This document shows positions 45,501 through 53,850 of a DNA stretch of 64,000 nucleotides, in pieces; position 1 is the first letter of the stretch; each line of letters starts with the position of its first letter. A model generated the notes under the pieces. The model did not search any database. It was not told the origin of the DNA and saw nothing but the letters and a program-made list of their open reading frames with translations. A program made the translations under genes and the position numbers. The DNA comes from Macrostomum hystrix (lineage: Eukaryota > Platyhelminthes > Macrostomidae), in contig CATNEN010000041.1 of NCBI GenBank assembly GCA_950097015.1, forward strand, positions 1 through 64,000, written 5' to 3'.

Positions 45501-46271
45501 TCTGGCTGGCCAGAGGCTGTGCGGGTGCCGAACCGAGACGCGGCAACCGTTAAGCGGGTATTGCAGTCTGTCTTCGCGAGAACCGGAGTGCCGCACGTGC
45601 TCGTCAGCGACAACGCTGCCGAGTTCCACGACGCGAATCTCCTCACCTGGCTAGAGAGAATCGGCTGTCGAGCCCTGAAGACGCCGCCGCGGCATCCGCA
45701 ATCAAACGGGTTAGCAGAGCGGATGGTGCAATCCATCAAGAGAGCATCGAAAGCGTGGGACCAGCAGTCGGAAACGTATGACTCATTCCTGTCCCGGCTG
45801 CTCCTGAACTATAGGTGCGTACCGCACGCAGGCCGGCTGCAGAGCCCGGCGCAGCTCATGGGACGGCAGCTACGCAACCCTATTACCATGCAGACGCCAA
45901 TCGGAGCGAGCGTTTGGTATACGCCCGGCGGCAAGCAGGTCCAAGAGCGAGCCGAGTTCGTCGCCCAGAAGGGCACCAACACAGCACTGATCGCGCGGCA
46001 AGGAGGCCAGGTCACACTAGCTCACGCTGACCAGCTCAGCCCTGTTATCGAGGGGCAGCAAACTGACCCAGGACAGCACCCGCTTGATGAGTCCGCACCG
46101 CACCGGCCTAACGAGCAGCAGCAAACTGAACAGCCTGCCGAAAATCGGCCGGGCGACCTCCTTCATGACCATCAGAGCGTGATCGGCGAGCCAAACGAGA
46201 GACCAGAGCCCCGCTACCCAGTGCGTGCTAACCGAGGCATCCCGCCGATTCGATTCGAAGGGGGAAGATGA
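42513..46271 (+). CDS. Ty3-type retrotransposon Gag-Pol polyprotein, single frame
   Basis: One uninterrupted frame of 1252 residues. Order: Gag-like helical region; two zinc knuckles (CRFCGASHPRGSC and CTNCQKKNHFAAVC); aspartic protease with VDTGAEVSLI (D292); reverse transcriptase with FAKLDLSDAYLQIEL and YQDD at residues 553-556; RNase H with TTDAS and TDHRPLEF; and integrase. The integrase has an HNDTH...CPTC zinc site (from residue 915) and the catalytic triad D979, D1033, E1069, with 35 residues between the last two. This protease-RT-RNaseH-integrase order defines the Ty3 group. All catalytic residues are present, so the copy may be competent. The ATG is the first codon after the LTR, and the stop TGA is the first three bases of the 3' LTR. 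Confidence 0.97.
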   Translation: MASQAARQQSQELDLENAEMAEAWMQQLSATARMKKISDSDQARDKTDLFLSKAGLHAIRTLSLMAAPKQLDEMMFDDIKELVDSTIRPKKRLVIAERTKFLNLRQEAGESVMAYFRRLRAAASLCEFETLGSKQTKENDMIVMRLIDGLNSPEHKKRILERLQEGDMLLDSILQSLQHLEQIREYHAPATADIAFNGQQKSSSPPRTSAISKCRFCGASHPRGSCPAYGKKCTNCQKKNHFAAVCRSRAVHLETTESAEEAEVYAVGPSAAKTGLFRTIKINGCGVPMQVDTGAEVSLIPQNLWRQVGRPALRKCKKTLRQFDGSSIACLGEFTASLETDSKFVAVDLVVTVAEKKHGLLGMDNIKLQENAVTINEIQQLGCLKGFQAKIRLIEGAKPFYCAARSVPLHLKDLVVRELQRMESEGIIEPVPAGGSQWASPIVNVLKPNGKVRVCADFKAGVNHQICNDTYPMPEMETIFSEIVGMTLFAKLDLSDAYLQIELDEDSREVTTISTPLGLFKYKRLVPGLKSASSIFQKAMETILEDISGKIVYQDDILLGAKSDSELNQKVQRVLQTLQSSGMTINLDKSNLRATEISFLGYRISASGITPDPELVRKIRSVKPPKDKKQLESFLGLANFFGRFIKSYSDVVEPLNQLRGRAAEFNWGPVQQAAFSLIKDILSREPVLQPYNKREETTLTTDASERAIAAVLSQAGHPVMYFSRRLSSAETRYSNIEREALAIVWAMERAKQFLLGSHFTLRTDHRPLEFIFGTRRQLPKVANARLLRWAIKLMAFDYDITYTKGESIPQVDALTRLDFDNDNSESQGEQVESVIHWTGEAVIPWQELREETLREMLLTDIMRRVATNRWSNCSPAEKPFKAARNALTVEDGVLCYGDRVVIPAVLRQKALRLVHNDTHQGSSSTRARLQNSAWWPGYCNDVEAFIHSCPTCSRLRPKSTATIHRWPEEQEPWHRVHMDHASVPNVGLLLILVDTMSGWPEAVRVPNRDAATVKRVLQSVFARTGVPHVLVSDNAAEFHDANLLTWLERIGCRALKTPPRHPQSNGLAERMVQSIKRASKAWDQQSETYDSFLSRLLLNYRCVPHAGRLQSPAQLMGRQLRNPITMQTPIGASVWYTPGGKQVQERAEFVAQKGTNTALIARQGGQVTLAHADQLSPVIEGQQTDPGQHPLDESAPHRPNEQQQTEQPAENRPGDLLHDHQSVIGEPNERPEPRYPVRANRGIPPIRFEGGR
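42514..42530 (+). promoter_or_regulatory. Putative primer-binding site overlapping the Gag start
   Basis: TGGCGTCGCAAGC starts one base after the 5' LTR and begins with TGG, as expected for pairing with a tRNA 3' CCA end. It overlaps the first codons of the polyprotein (ATGGCGTCGCAA). The primer tRNA was not identified. Confidence 0.55.
46258..46268 (+). promoter_or_regulatory. Putative polypurine tract
   Basis: The purine run aagggggaaga directly abuts the 3' LTR, the usual site for plus-strand priming. It is also coding, as the last codons of the polyprotein. Confidence 0.75.
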
Positions 46272-46529
46272 GGTGGCGTTTAACCTTAACTCTATGGAAT
46301 GACCCGATGAACTTTAACGTGCTTGTTTTGCATCACAACTTGTTTATTGCACTTTTATCTTACTCGTTTTAGTCCGTTTTAGTCTATGTCTATGTTCCTT
46401 CCACCACTCTCCCCTGTTCGCTATATACTAACTCGCGGCCGGTCATCGCCGATAAAAAAGATACAAAAGCTTCACATCTCGTTGCAACTCTAAAAGAGTC
46501 CACTTTCCTCGGTAACTCGCGGCACAACA
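46269..46529 (+). repeat. 3' LTR of Ty3-type retrotransposon
   Basis: 261 bp, apparently identical to the 5' LTR and followed by the 5-bp target duplication gatgt at 46530-46534. Identity of the two LTRs indicates a recent insertion. Confidence 0.97.
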
Positions 46530-46538
46530 GATGTTCTT

Positions 46539-46582
46539 TAAGGATCACTAGCCAATCAGTAGTTAGAGCCTAGTAGTCCTTG
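46539..46582. mobile_element. 44-bp miniature element with perfect 8-bp TSD
   Basis: Starts TAAGGATCACTAG and ends CTAGTAGTCCTTG, imperfect inverted repeats related to the CAAGGACCACTAG ends of the element at 59658-63326. Identical 8-bp flanks atgttctt lie at 46531-46538 and 46583-46590. It is much like the 46-bp element at 8699. Confidence 0.75.
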
Positions 46583-46590
46583 ATGTTCTT

Positions 46591-47640
46591 TCATACAAGT
46601 AAAAGAAGCTTAATTTTTTACCACTTTACTTCAGAAAAGGACATGACAAATGCGAAAATAGCCCATGTTTTCTCTGTAAAGGCCGTGGAAAAGATTTTCT
46701 AATTAATCATTAAACTAATCGATAAAACAATCTGACAATCGGACGACTGTAACGTCCTTTCAACTCGAGTGGTCATTGGCTTGATTTATAAAATGAAACA
46801 GACTTATGTTTTCTGGTCTCACTGTGATTGGCTAAGCGCCAGATTTAGCCTCTGATTGCGTTATCTTTGTGTCGGGCGAGCTGATTGGCTCAGCCCTTCT
46901 ATTCGTTTCAGCCAATCAAAACTCATCAAAATCGTTTTACTCGGAAGAATTTTTTTCACCAAATATGTTGATTATTTTGTTCTGTTCATTTTCAAGACAC
47001 CTAATATACGTGCGTATCTATATGATGTTACTTTTGAGTCGCTTTCAAACCAATGCACCATTTTAGCTTCTGAAACTAGAACCAAGTGCCTTTGTTCCAA
47101 AATTGAGTTTTTCATGTCTCTTTAAAACTTTCATCTGCTTTTCCTGACTTACAAGTACGTTATTTTACATATAGAAGATCTTACACGATCTAAACTTGGA
47201 ATAGTAACACAGAACACTGATCCAGGCACTGATGTAGTGTCGGCATGTTTATTTTATAATTCGCATATTTCTACTTGCAGTAACTTATTCGCACACGTCA
47301 ATATTAATGAATTATTATAATGTATGTTATAGGTTTGTTGTTTGTACATGCGCGCCCAGCCAGGCCTACGCACGCGATCGGCCGGTCACCCTGCTCTACA
47401 GCCAAGGCATCGGACTAACCCCGGTCTGGTGGGCCCAGCCAATAGGAGGGCGGCTGGCCAATTTGATGCGACCCGACTTAAGCGCGATACCCCGGGCCGG
47501 GCCAATCAGCAGCCAGTTCGTTAACCGGCAGGGTCGACCTGGCAGAAGAACAAGCGGCGCGGCCGGCACCCAGGCTTTGATGACGGTTGGGGCGGGCGCT
47601 TGACTATATAACTGACTATTGCGTTGTCAATTTGTTTCTA
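46591..47640 (+). promoter_or_regulatory. CCAAT-rich, promoter-like region
   Basis: CCAAT or its complement ATTGG occurs at about 46775, 46827, 46884, 46912, 47439 and 47498, several as gattggct or agccaatc. The last two are followed by GC boxes (gggcgg, ggggcggg) and a TATA-like ctatataa near 47603. A donor-like gacaggtaag lies at about 47726-47735. This looks like a pol II promoter with a first non-coding exon, but no downstream coding exon was found. A solo LTR or another mobile promoter is an alternative. Confidence 0.4.
46946..46996 (+). repeat. 51-bp copy of a short intron sequence
   Basis: Matches 41720-41770 at 50 of 51 bases (agaatttttttcac through cattttcaag). The other copy is the putative intron of the small gene at 41495. 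Here the splice donor end is missing. Confidence 0.85.
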
Positions 47641-48424
47641 TCGCGTGTCTTTTCGTGTTGTGTCGTGTCGTTTCGTTGCAATCGTTCTTTTCCGCGTTGT
47701 TCCGCATCCTAGTAATAGATACCGGGACAGGTAAGCCGGTCCAACTAGCTAGTCGAAGAAAACCCCACACTCAATCCCACGTCAGTAAGTAGCTTGCGCT
47801 GAGCTCGGCACGTCTGGCCAACTGCTGACGGAGTGTTAGATAGGGATTGGCAAGCACGGAAGTACTCTCCATATCGCCGACAATCATCGGTGGGACGCCG
47901 TCGAATTGACATTAGGTGTGGCACGATAGAACTATCGTTGTGCCATAGTGCGGAAGTGCTTGCTGGTCGCCTCGGTTTCAGACTAGGGACTTTAGTTAGT
48001 TTTCGTGTTATTTGTTTTGTTTTGTCATAGGGACTATCAGTTTGTCTAGGAGTTATTTGTGTTAATTGTCATGTTGTTTTCGTGAGTTCTTGTTATTGTC
48101 CAGAGCATTATCGAGTAGAGTTCACGTGTTCTTGTGTTGAGGTTATTGAGATTAATGTTAGTAAATTACCAGTGCGAATTGTGAATTTTAAATTGAATGA
48201 AGTACAGTACCTGGCAGGGGACGGAAAGAGCGCTGCCAGGGGAACTAATCACTCGTAGCTTTCTCTTATTTACGAATTAATACTTAAATATCAGCTGTTT
48301 AGCTTGGACTTTTGAATCGTCTTGTCTTCGTTATTTTCGAGTTACGGCAATAGAATCTCTCGCAAAGAGTAGGACACCCGACCTCATTTAGGGATCTCAA
48401 AGCAAAGAGAGACCTAAGTCAAAA
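47641..48424. other. Gene-free stretch with a structured segment
   Basis: At 47850-47963, gcaagcac and gtgcttgc form an outer stem enclosing a strong hairpin (ggcacgatag, loop, tatcgttgtgcc at 47920-47944). A further hairpin, cctggcag/ctgccagg, lies near 48211-48240. No coding frame. Confidence 0.45.
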
Positions 48425-49190
48425 TATCACACTGACACAAGTACTGACAGTGACCCAGCACTGACACATGTTCTGACACAAGTACTGACAGTGACCCAGC
48501 ACTGACACATGTTCTGACACAAGTACTGACAGTGACCCAGCACTAACACATGTTCTGACACAAGTACTGACAGTGACCCAGCACTGACACATGTTCTGAC
48601 ACAAGTACTGACAGTGACCCAGCACTGACACATGTTCTGACAGTGATCCAGCACTGACACAAGTACTTAAAGTGACCCAGCACTGACACAAGTCTGAAAG
48701 TGACTCAGGGACTGACACAAGTACTGACAGAGACCCAGCACTGATACAAGTCTGAAAGTGACTCAGGGGCTGACACAAGTCTGAAAGTGACTCAGGGACT
48801 GACACAAGTACTGACAGAGACCCAGCACTGACACAAGTCTGAAAGTGACTCAGGGACTGACACAAGTCTGAAAGTGACTCAGGGGCTGACACAAGTCTGA
48901 AAGTGACTCAGGGACTGACACAAGTACTGACAGAGACCCAGCACTGATACAAGTCTGAAAGTGACTCAGGGGCTGACACAAGTCTGAAAGTGACTCAGGG
49001 ACTGACACAAGTACTGACAGAGACCCAGCACTGACACAAGTCTGAAAGTGACTCAGGGACTGACACAAGTCTGAAAGTGACTCAGGGGCTGACACAAGTC
49101 TGAAAGTGACTCAGGGACTGACACAAGTACTGACAGAGACCCAGCACTGACAAATACTGAAAGTGACTCAGGGACTGACACAAGTACAAG
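48425..49190. repeat. Complex minisatellite (ctgacacaagtactgacag...)
   Basis: The left block uses units with gacccagcactgacacatgt and the right block uses units with tgaaagtgactcagggactg. Both share ctgacacaagt. Repeat frames on the minus strand are artefacts. Confidence 0.93.
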
Positions 49191-49860
49191 GTTGGTTTGG
49201 TTCAATGTCTCCTGTCGACTGGATCGACTACAGCTACTGGTTTCGGTTGGTTTGGTTCATAGATTGACCTCGGGCTCCATTGACATCCCCTTTGCTGGCT
49301 TCCACAACTAGGTTTACCCTGTATGGTGCCAGGGCAACGTGGGTTCAGGGCAACGGGCTTGTCGACGCCCTGATGAAAAAACCGGTTCCTCTGGATCCTC
49401 CTGGAGGCCTGAGCCGATCCCAAACAACTCGAGCATTAAAGCTTCGTTGAGGACCCAGTAACACTCGCTCTGGGCGAACTGCAACAGCTGCAGGTAATCT
49501 AGAGTCGCTGTCCCACGGCCATCTCGCCAGCTTCGGATCCTCCTGCTGCGACTCTCGCGTGCGGCCACAATAAACCGTCCGGACGCGGATGCTTCACCAA
49601 GCGCGAATTTCTGCAGGGCAATGGTACCGGAACCATTCTGACAAGAACCAGAGTCAAGAAAGTTAAGACCAAAGCATTGACACAGACACTGACACTGACC
49701 CACACTGTAGCAAGGACACTGATGTGGTAGCCTCAGTAAATAATAATAATAATTTTTTTATTATATTGGCAGGACGACTGCAGACAATGGCACATCATTT
49801 GGTGACACTAGACCCGCAGCCAGCGAGGAGGCAATTCTGCCCATTTCGCTGACTCCTGAG
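49191..49860. other. Unrecognised stretch, possibly old mobile DNA
   Basis: Contains ggttggtttggttca twice and mid-GC sequence with short minus-strand frames that match nothing I recognise. An AT-rich (aat)n tract lies near 49740. Confidence 0.4.
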
Positions 49861-49864
49861 CACA

Positions 49865-50030
49865 CACGCACACAGATACTGTACGCAGGCATACGCTCAC
49901 ACAGGTGTGTACATCTGCCCTGACTTTCTCGTCGTCAGGTGGGTACACTTGAAGTGTACACTTCACTGTGCCTAGGGTAGATGTACACACCTGTGTGAGC
50001 GTATGCCTGCGTACATTATCTGTGTGCGTG
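49865..50030. repeat. Long near-perfect hairpin
   Basis: The arms 49865-49916 and 49979-50030 are reverse complements over 52 bp with one mismatch, around a 62-nt loop. The loop contains the palindrome gaagtgtacacttc. No coding capacity. Probably a MITE or a source of double-stranded RNA. Confidence 0.9.
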
Positions 50031-50074
50031 CCTTGGAGGTTGGCCCTCATGAGCGTAAATTGCACGACAAGCCC

Positions 50075-50172
50075 CCAAGACTTCTCTCCGCGGCTGCGCG
50101 CCAACTGAATGTTGTCTCGCAACTGAGGGCGAGAGGCAAACGCGTTGACCGCTCTGCCACTTACCCCCATGG
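50075..50172 (-). mobile_element. tRNA-like SINE fragment, family 2
   Basis: On the minus strand it reads ggtaagtggcagagcggtca then acgcgtttgcctctcgc, a good A-box region of a tRNA, and ends in acattcagttgg. It shares these parts with 16446-16560. The B box is eroded. Confidence 0.5.
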
Positions 50173-50929
50173 TAGCCATGGTAGCATGGTACCCCCACGG
50201 ACTATTTCATTTCCCACAATGTATCATAGAGTGCTAGTTTGATCTTACAAAAACACGACTTAGCCAAGCCAGACAGACTGCTTGGCCTCACGAGCACCAC
50301 AACGGACCAGAATTTCATCACTAGCTCCAGTGGGATATTTCTTCCCGCATCATCTGACTAGTTAGGGATTTTTCTGTCTGACAATTCTGTCCTCAGCTCC
50401 GAGTGTGGAACGGCATCCACCGATGAGGCGCATATTCCACTCGCGCTATCCCCGTCGCGGCCCGCAATCTCCTGGCCTCCCGATCCCAAAGGAACGGCTT
50501 CTGTTTCGCAAACTGCCCTCCCCCGCATCCCTTGCCTAAGCAGCCCGAAAATGAGATGGCCAAGTGTTTCGCGAAGCATCGAGTGTCCGCTGCTGCTCTG
50601 GTCCGGGTGGTGCGTGCGTGGGAGTCGTATTAGCCAAAGCTCCCCCGCATGGACATCTCGGCATCATCCATCAAGGCCGACTCGTCAGCAGTGCTAACAG
50701 AGGACAGCTGTCACTTGAGACATATTGAGCAGCTAGCCTGCTTGCTTTTTTGTCCCTTTTAGATTCTTCTGGTTAGATTGCGGATGGGGCACCAAAGTTG
50801 AGCGGAGTAGGTCTGATGGACGGGGTTGGTAAGTGTGATCAAGATAGATACAGTGGTAGGCAGGGGAGATCCGGTAGACAATGTAGATCCGGTAGACAAT
50901 GTAGATCCGGTAGACAGGGTGGATCCGGC
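50173..50929. other. Gene-free stretch
   Basis: No supported gene. A short three-copy repeat of agatccggtagacaatgt lies at about 50868-50930. Confidence 0.5.
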
Positions 50930-51172
50930 AGTGTGTGCTCACACTGCAGCTCAAATCACCTGAGAGTGTGTGCTCACACTGCAGCTCAAATCGCCTGAGA
51001 CTGTGTGCTCACACTGTAGTTCAAATCACCTGAGAGTGTGTGCTCACACTGCAGCTCAAATCACCTGAGAGTGTGTGCTCACACTGCAGCTCAAATCACC
51101 TGAGAGTGTGTGCTCACACTGCAGCTCAAATCACCTGAGAGTGTGTGCTCACACTGCAGCTCAAATCATCTG
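50930..51172. repeat. 35-bp minisatellite with palindromic units
   Basis: About 7 units of gagagtgtgtgctcacactg followed by cagctcaaatcacct. Each unit contains the hairpin-capable gtgtgctcacac. Confidence 0.95.
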
Positions 51173-51690
51173 CGACCATGTTAAAGCATGAAAATAAATG
51201 TTGGCTCAATAGGTGGGGTGATAGTCCGCTTATTGTTAGTCCTGGACTTGTTGCGAGTGTGAAAAGCATTTATTTAATGAATAAAATGGCAAGGCATTGT
51301 CACGGACTATTAGCCGGCATGGAATCAGCTGAGTATCTAAGGCGAATCGCAGGATTGCAAAGGAAAAAAATTATTGATAATTTCTAAGCGACAACGCCGA
51401 ATTGTCGACAATAGTAAGTGGCAGCGGGAATTCACTGGGTACAGATGTTAAAAATAGGTCACCGTTTTTTTTACCGGCGAGAAAAAAAAATATCCTACTG
51501 TCGGGAGTACACAGCGGCCCCTCATCTCACCGATGAGGCGCAGCTCATCCAGCCTCTTATGAGCAAGGGTGGACTCTTCAGGGCAGAGTGAGGTAACCCG
51601 CTGAGAGACAAGCAATTCCCGATGATTCTTCAATCTATAATGAATAAGTACAGCAAAAGTACAGCACGCAGAAGCAGACTTCCAGCGCAT
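51173..51690. other. Gene-free stretch 3' of TXNDC9
   Basis: No recognisable gene. It should include the TXNDC9 3' UTR. Confidence 0.5.
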
Positions 51691-52419
51691 TCACCAATCG
51701 TCTTCATCGTTTTCGGAGTCGTCGGCCCTGTCGCCGCGGATCGTCTTCCCGCTCGGGTGGTTCGCACCGCCACCTTTGGCGCCCTTTTTGCCACCGCCGG
51801 AGCCTCCACCGCCGCCGCCACCGGCACCCGCCTGGCACGCGTCCGGAGGCGTCTCCAGATCTCCTCGATAGTCGATGACTTGAGAGCGAGCGAGGCGCCA
51901 CTCCAGCATCTCCGTGGAGAAGTTATCGTGACCGCCGAGATCGTCGAAGCCGACCACGTAGTCCTTGACCTTCTCGTCCTTGACAATGCACAGGGTGGGG
52001 ATGACGCGGATCCCCAGGCGTCTGGTAAGAAACGGCGCCTTCTCGACGCTGATGCGGACGAACTTGCATTCGATGTGCCGCGGCGCAAGAGCCGTGAGGT
52101 GGCGGTCCACAATGCCGCAGCGGAAGGTCGTGTCCCGGTAAAAGTGGCACACCAGCCGCTTGCTGCGGATGCACTCGTCGAAGAATTCTCTCTCCTGGGA
52201 GAGCTCGGAGTACTTGCCGTGCCCGTTGGCCAGCCACTCGTCACGCTGCTTGGCCTGGTCCTTCAGCTGGCGCAGCCGGCGGTCGCGCAGCCGCTCCAGG
52301 TCGTCCTCTTTGAGATTCTCCAGCCTTTCAATTTCGTTGTCCAGGCGCTCCTCGATCATCTTGGCCGCGCGCACCATTTGCGTCTCCAGCACCTTCTCCA
52401 GCTGGGCATTGTTCGACAT
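51691..52419 (-). CDS. TXNDC9: Thioredoxin domain-containing protein 9 (phosducin-like)
   Basis: Single exon, 242 residues, intact. An N-terminal coiled coil (LEKVLETQMVRAAKMIEERL, RLRDRRLRQLKDQAKQRDEW) is followed by a thioredoxin fold. Family signatures are GHGKYSEL, CHFYRDTTFRC, VEKAPFLTRRLGIRVIPTL, DYVVGFDDLGG and EMLEWRL. As in other family members, the active-site CxxC is reduced to TFRC, so it is not a redox enzyme. Known members act with the CCT chaperonin in actin and tubulin folding. The C-terminus keeps KTIRG and an acidic end but has a long Gly-rich insert before it (about residues 196-222). Human TXNDC9 is 226 residues. Confidence 0.96.
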   Translation of the reverse strand: MSNNAQLEKVLETQMVRAAKMIEERLDNEIERLENLKEDDLERLRDRRLRQLKDQAKQRDEWLANGHGKYSELSQEREFFDECIRSKRLVCHFYRDTTFRCGIVDRHLTALAPRHIECKFVRISVEKAPFLTRRLGIRVIPTLCIVKDEKVKDYVVGFDDLGGHDNFSTEMLEWRLARSQVIDYRGDLETPPDACQAGAGGGGGGGSGGGKKGAKGGGANHPSGKTIRGDRADDSENDEDDW

Positions 52420-53271
52420 TTTTCTTTGTGCTGTTAGTGCTCTGTGTTTGGTGCGAGCTTCACAAATTTTGACCTGGGACTCGCCGAAGTGAACTCGGGG
52501 AACTAGGAAAGCACCAGCTCGGACTCAAGCTACACAATTGTCTATGGTTGAAGGCGGTGTTCGGATCCAGGCTGAACTTAGCGTGTTTTAGCACTCTATA
52601 GATTAGCGATCTCTAAGCTATCTTAGAGACATCTAACTTTTTTTAACCGTTCGAAATTGTCGTTAATGAAAAATTAGTGATTTACTACAATGCTCTATCG
52701 AGATGTGACGGCTTCCAATGATGTGTAATTTACTCCAATGCCCTCATTGTAAAACAAGTTATAGTGAAATATGTACCCGTAAGAGTTCATTAAACGTGTT
52801 ACTTTCATTAGACAGAACTGGATGAGAAAGTCCTGCCGAATTAAGCTCGTCTAAGTTTTGTGCTTCTGTGACGCGTCCTTTACCAAGTGGATTAAAAATT
52901 TTGTGTTGCATAAAAGTACAAAAATGGCAGCACTCGACAGCTGTCACATGAAAGATCATCTTCAGATTTTACGGGGCAATGTTAAACTATAAAAGTTAAA
53001 TGATTTGTGAGCTGTTGTGTTTTCTTTCATTTAGCAATTTTTTATGTCGCCAGCGAAAATGTATGATCTGTGATTTAATGTCAAATCCTTATTGTACGAG
53101 AATCCAGTATAAAATAAAGTTTTTGTGAATAAACTATACAGAAAGGTTTCTAGACAATGGGGTGAGAGCCTATTAAATATTTAAGTTCAGCACTGGTAAG
53201 TGTCAGACTGAGCATTCTAGACACTGGTTGTTGCTGCAAATAAAAATTGCTAAGCCATCGTTAATTAAGAA
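52420..53271. other. 5' flank of TXNDC9
   Basis: AT-rich. It should hold the TXNDC9 promoter on the minus strand. No other feature could be supported. Confidence 0.5.
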
Positions 53272-53850
53272 CGTCAAGACGCTCTGTCACTCAGATTATC
53301 CAGCTGCTCTGTCACTCAGAACATCCAGCTGCTCTGTCACTCAGAACATCCAGCTGCTCTGTCACTCAGAACATCCAGCTGCTCTGTCACTCATAACATC
53401 CAGCTGCTCTGTCTCTCAGAACATCCAGCTGCTCTGTCACTCAGAACATCCAGTTGCTCTGTCACTCAGAACATCCAGCTGCTCTGTCACTCAGAACATC
53501 CAGCTGCTCTGTCACTCAGAACATCCAGCTGCTCTGTCACTCAGAACATCCAGCTGCTCTGTCACTCAGAACATCCAGCTGCTCTGTCACTCAGAACATC
53601 CAGCTGCTCTGTCACTCAGAACATCCAGCTGCTCTGTCACTCAGAACATCCAGCTGCTCTGTCACTCAGAACATCCAGCTGCTCTGTCACTCAGAACATC
53701 CAGCTGCTCTGTCACTCAGAACATCCAGCTGCTCTGTCACTCATAACATCCAGCTGCTCTGTCACTCAGAACATCCAGCTGCTCTGTCACTCAGAACATC
53801 CAGCTGCTCTGTCACTCATAACATCCAGCTGCTCTGTCACTCAGAACACC
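53272..53850. repeat. 25-bp minisatellite that contains the SIDT stop codon
   Basis: About 22 units of cagctgctctgtcactcaga plus acatc. The rightmost unit overlaps the last codons of the SIDT gene: on the minus strand, GTG TTC TGA runs straight into the repeated gtgacagagcagctg. Confidence 0.96.

Noticed and set aside
47602-47735. Spliced-leader RNA gene
   Set aside because: A donor-like gtaag follows a leader, but the leader is too long after the TATA-like box and no Sm-binding site was found downstream.
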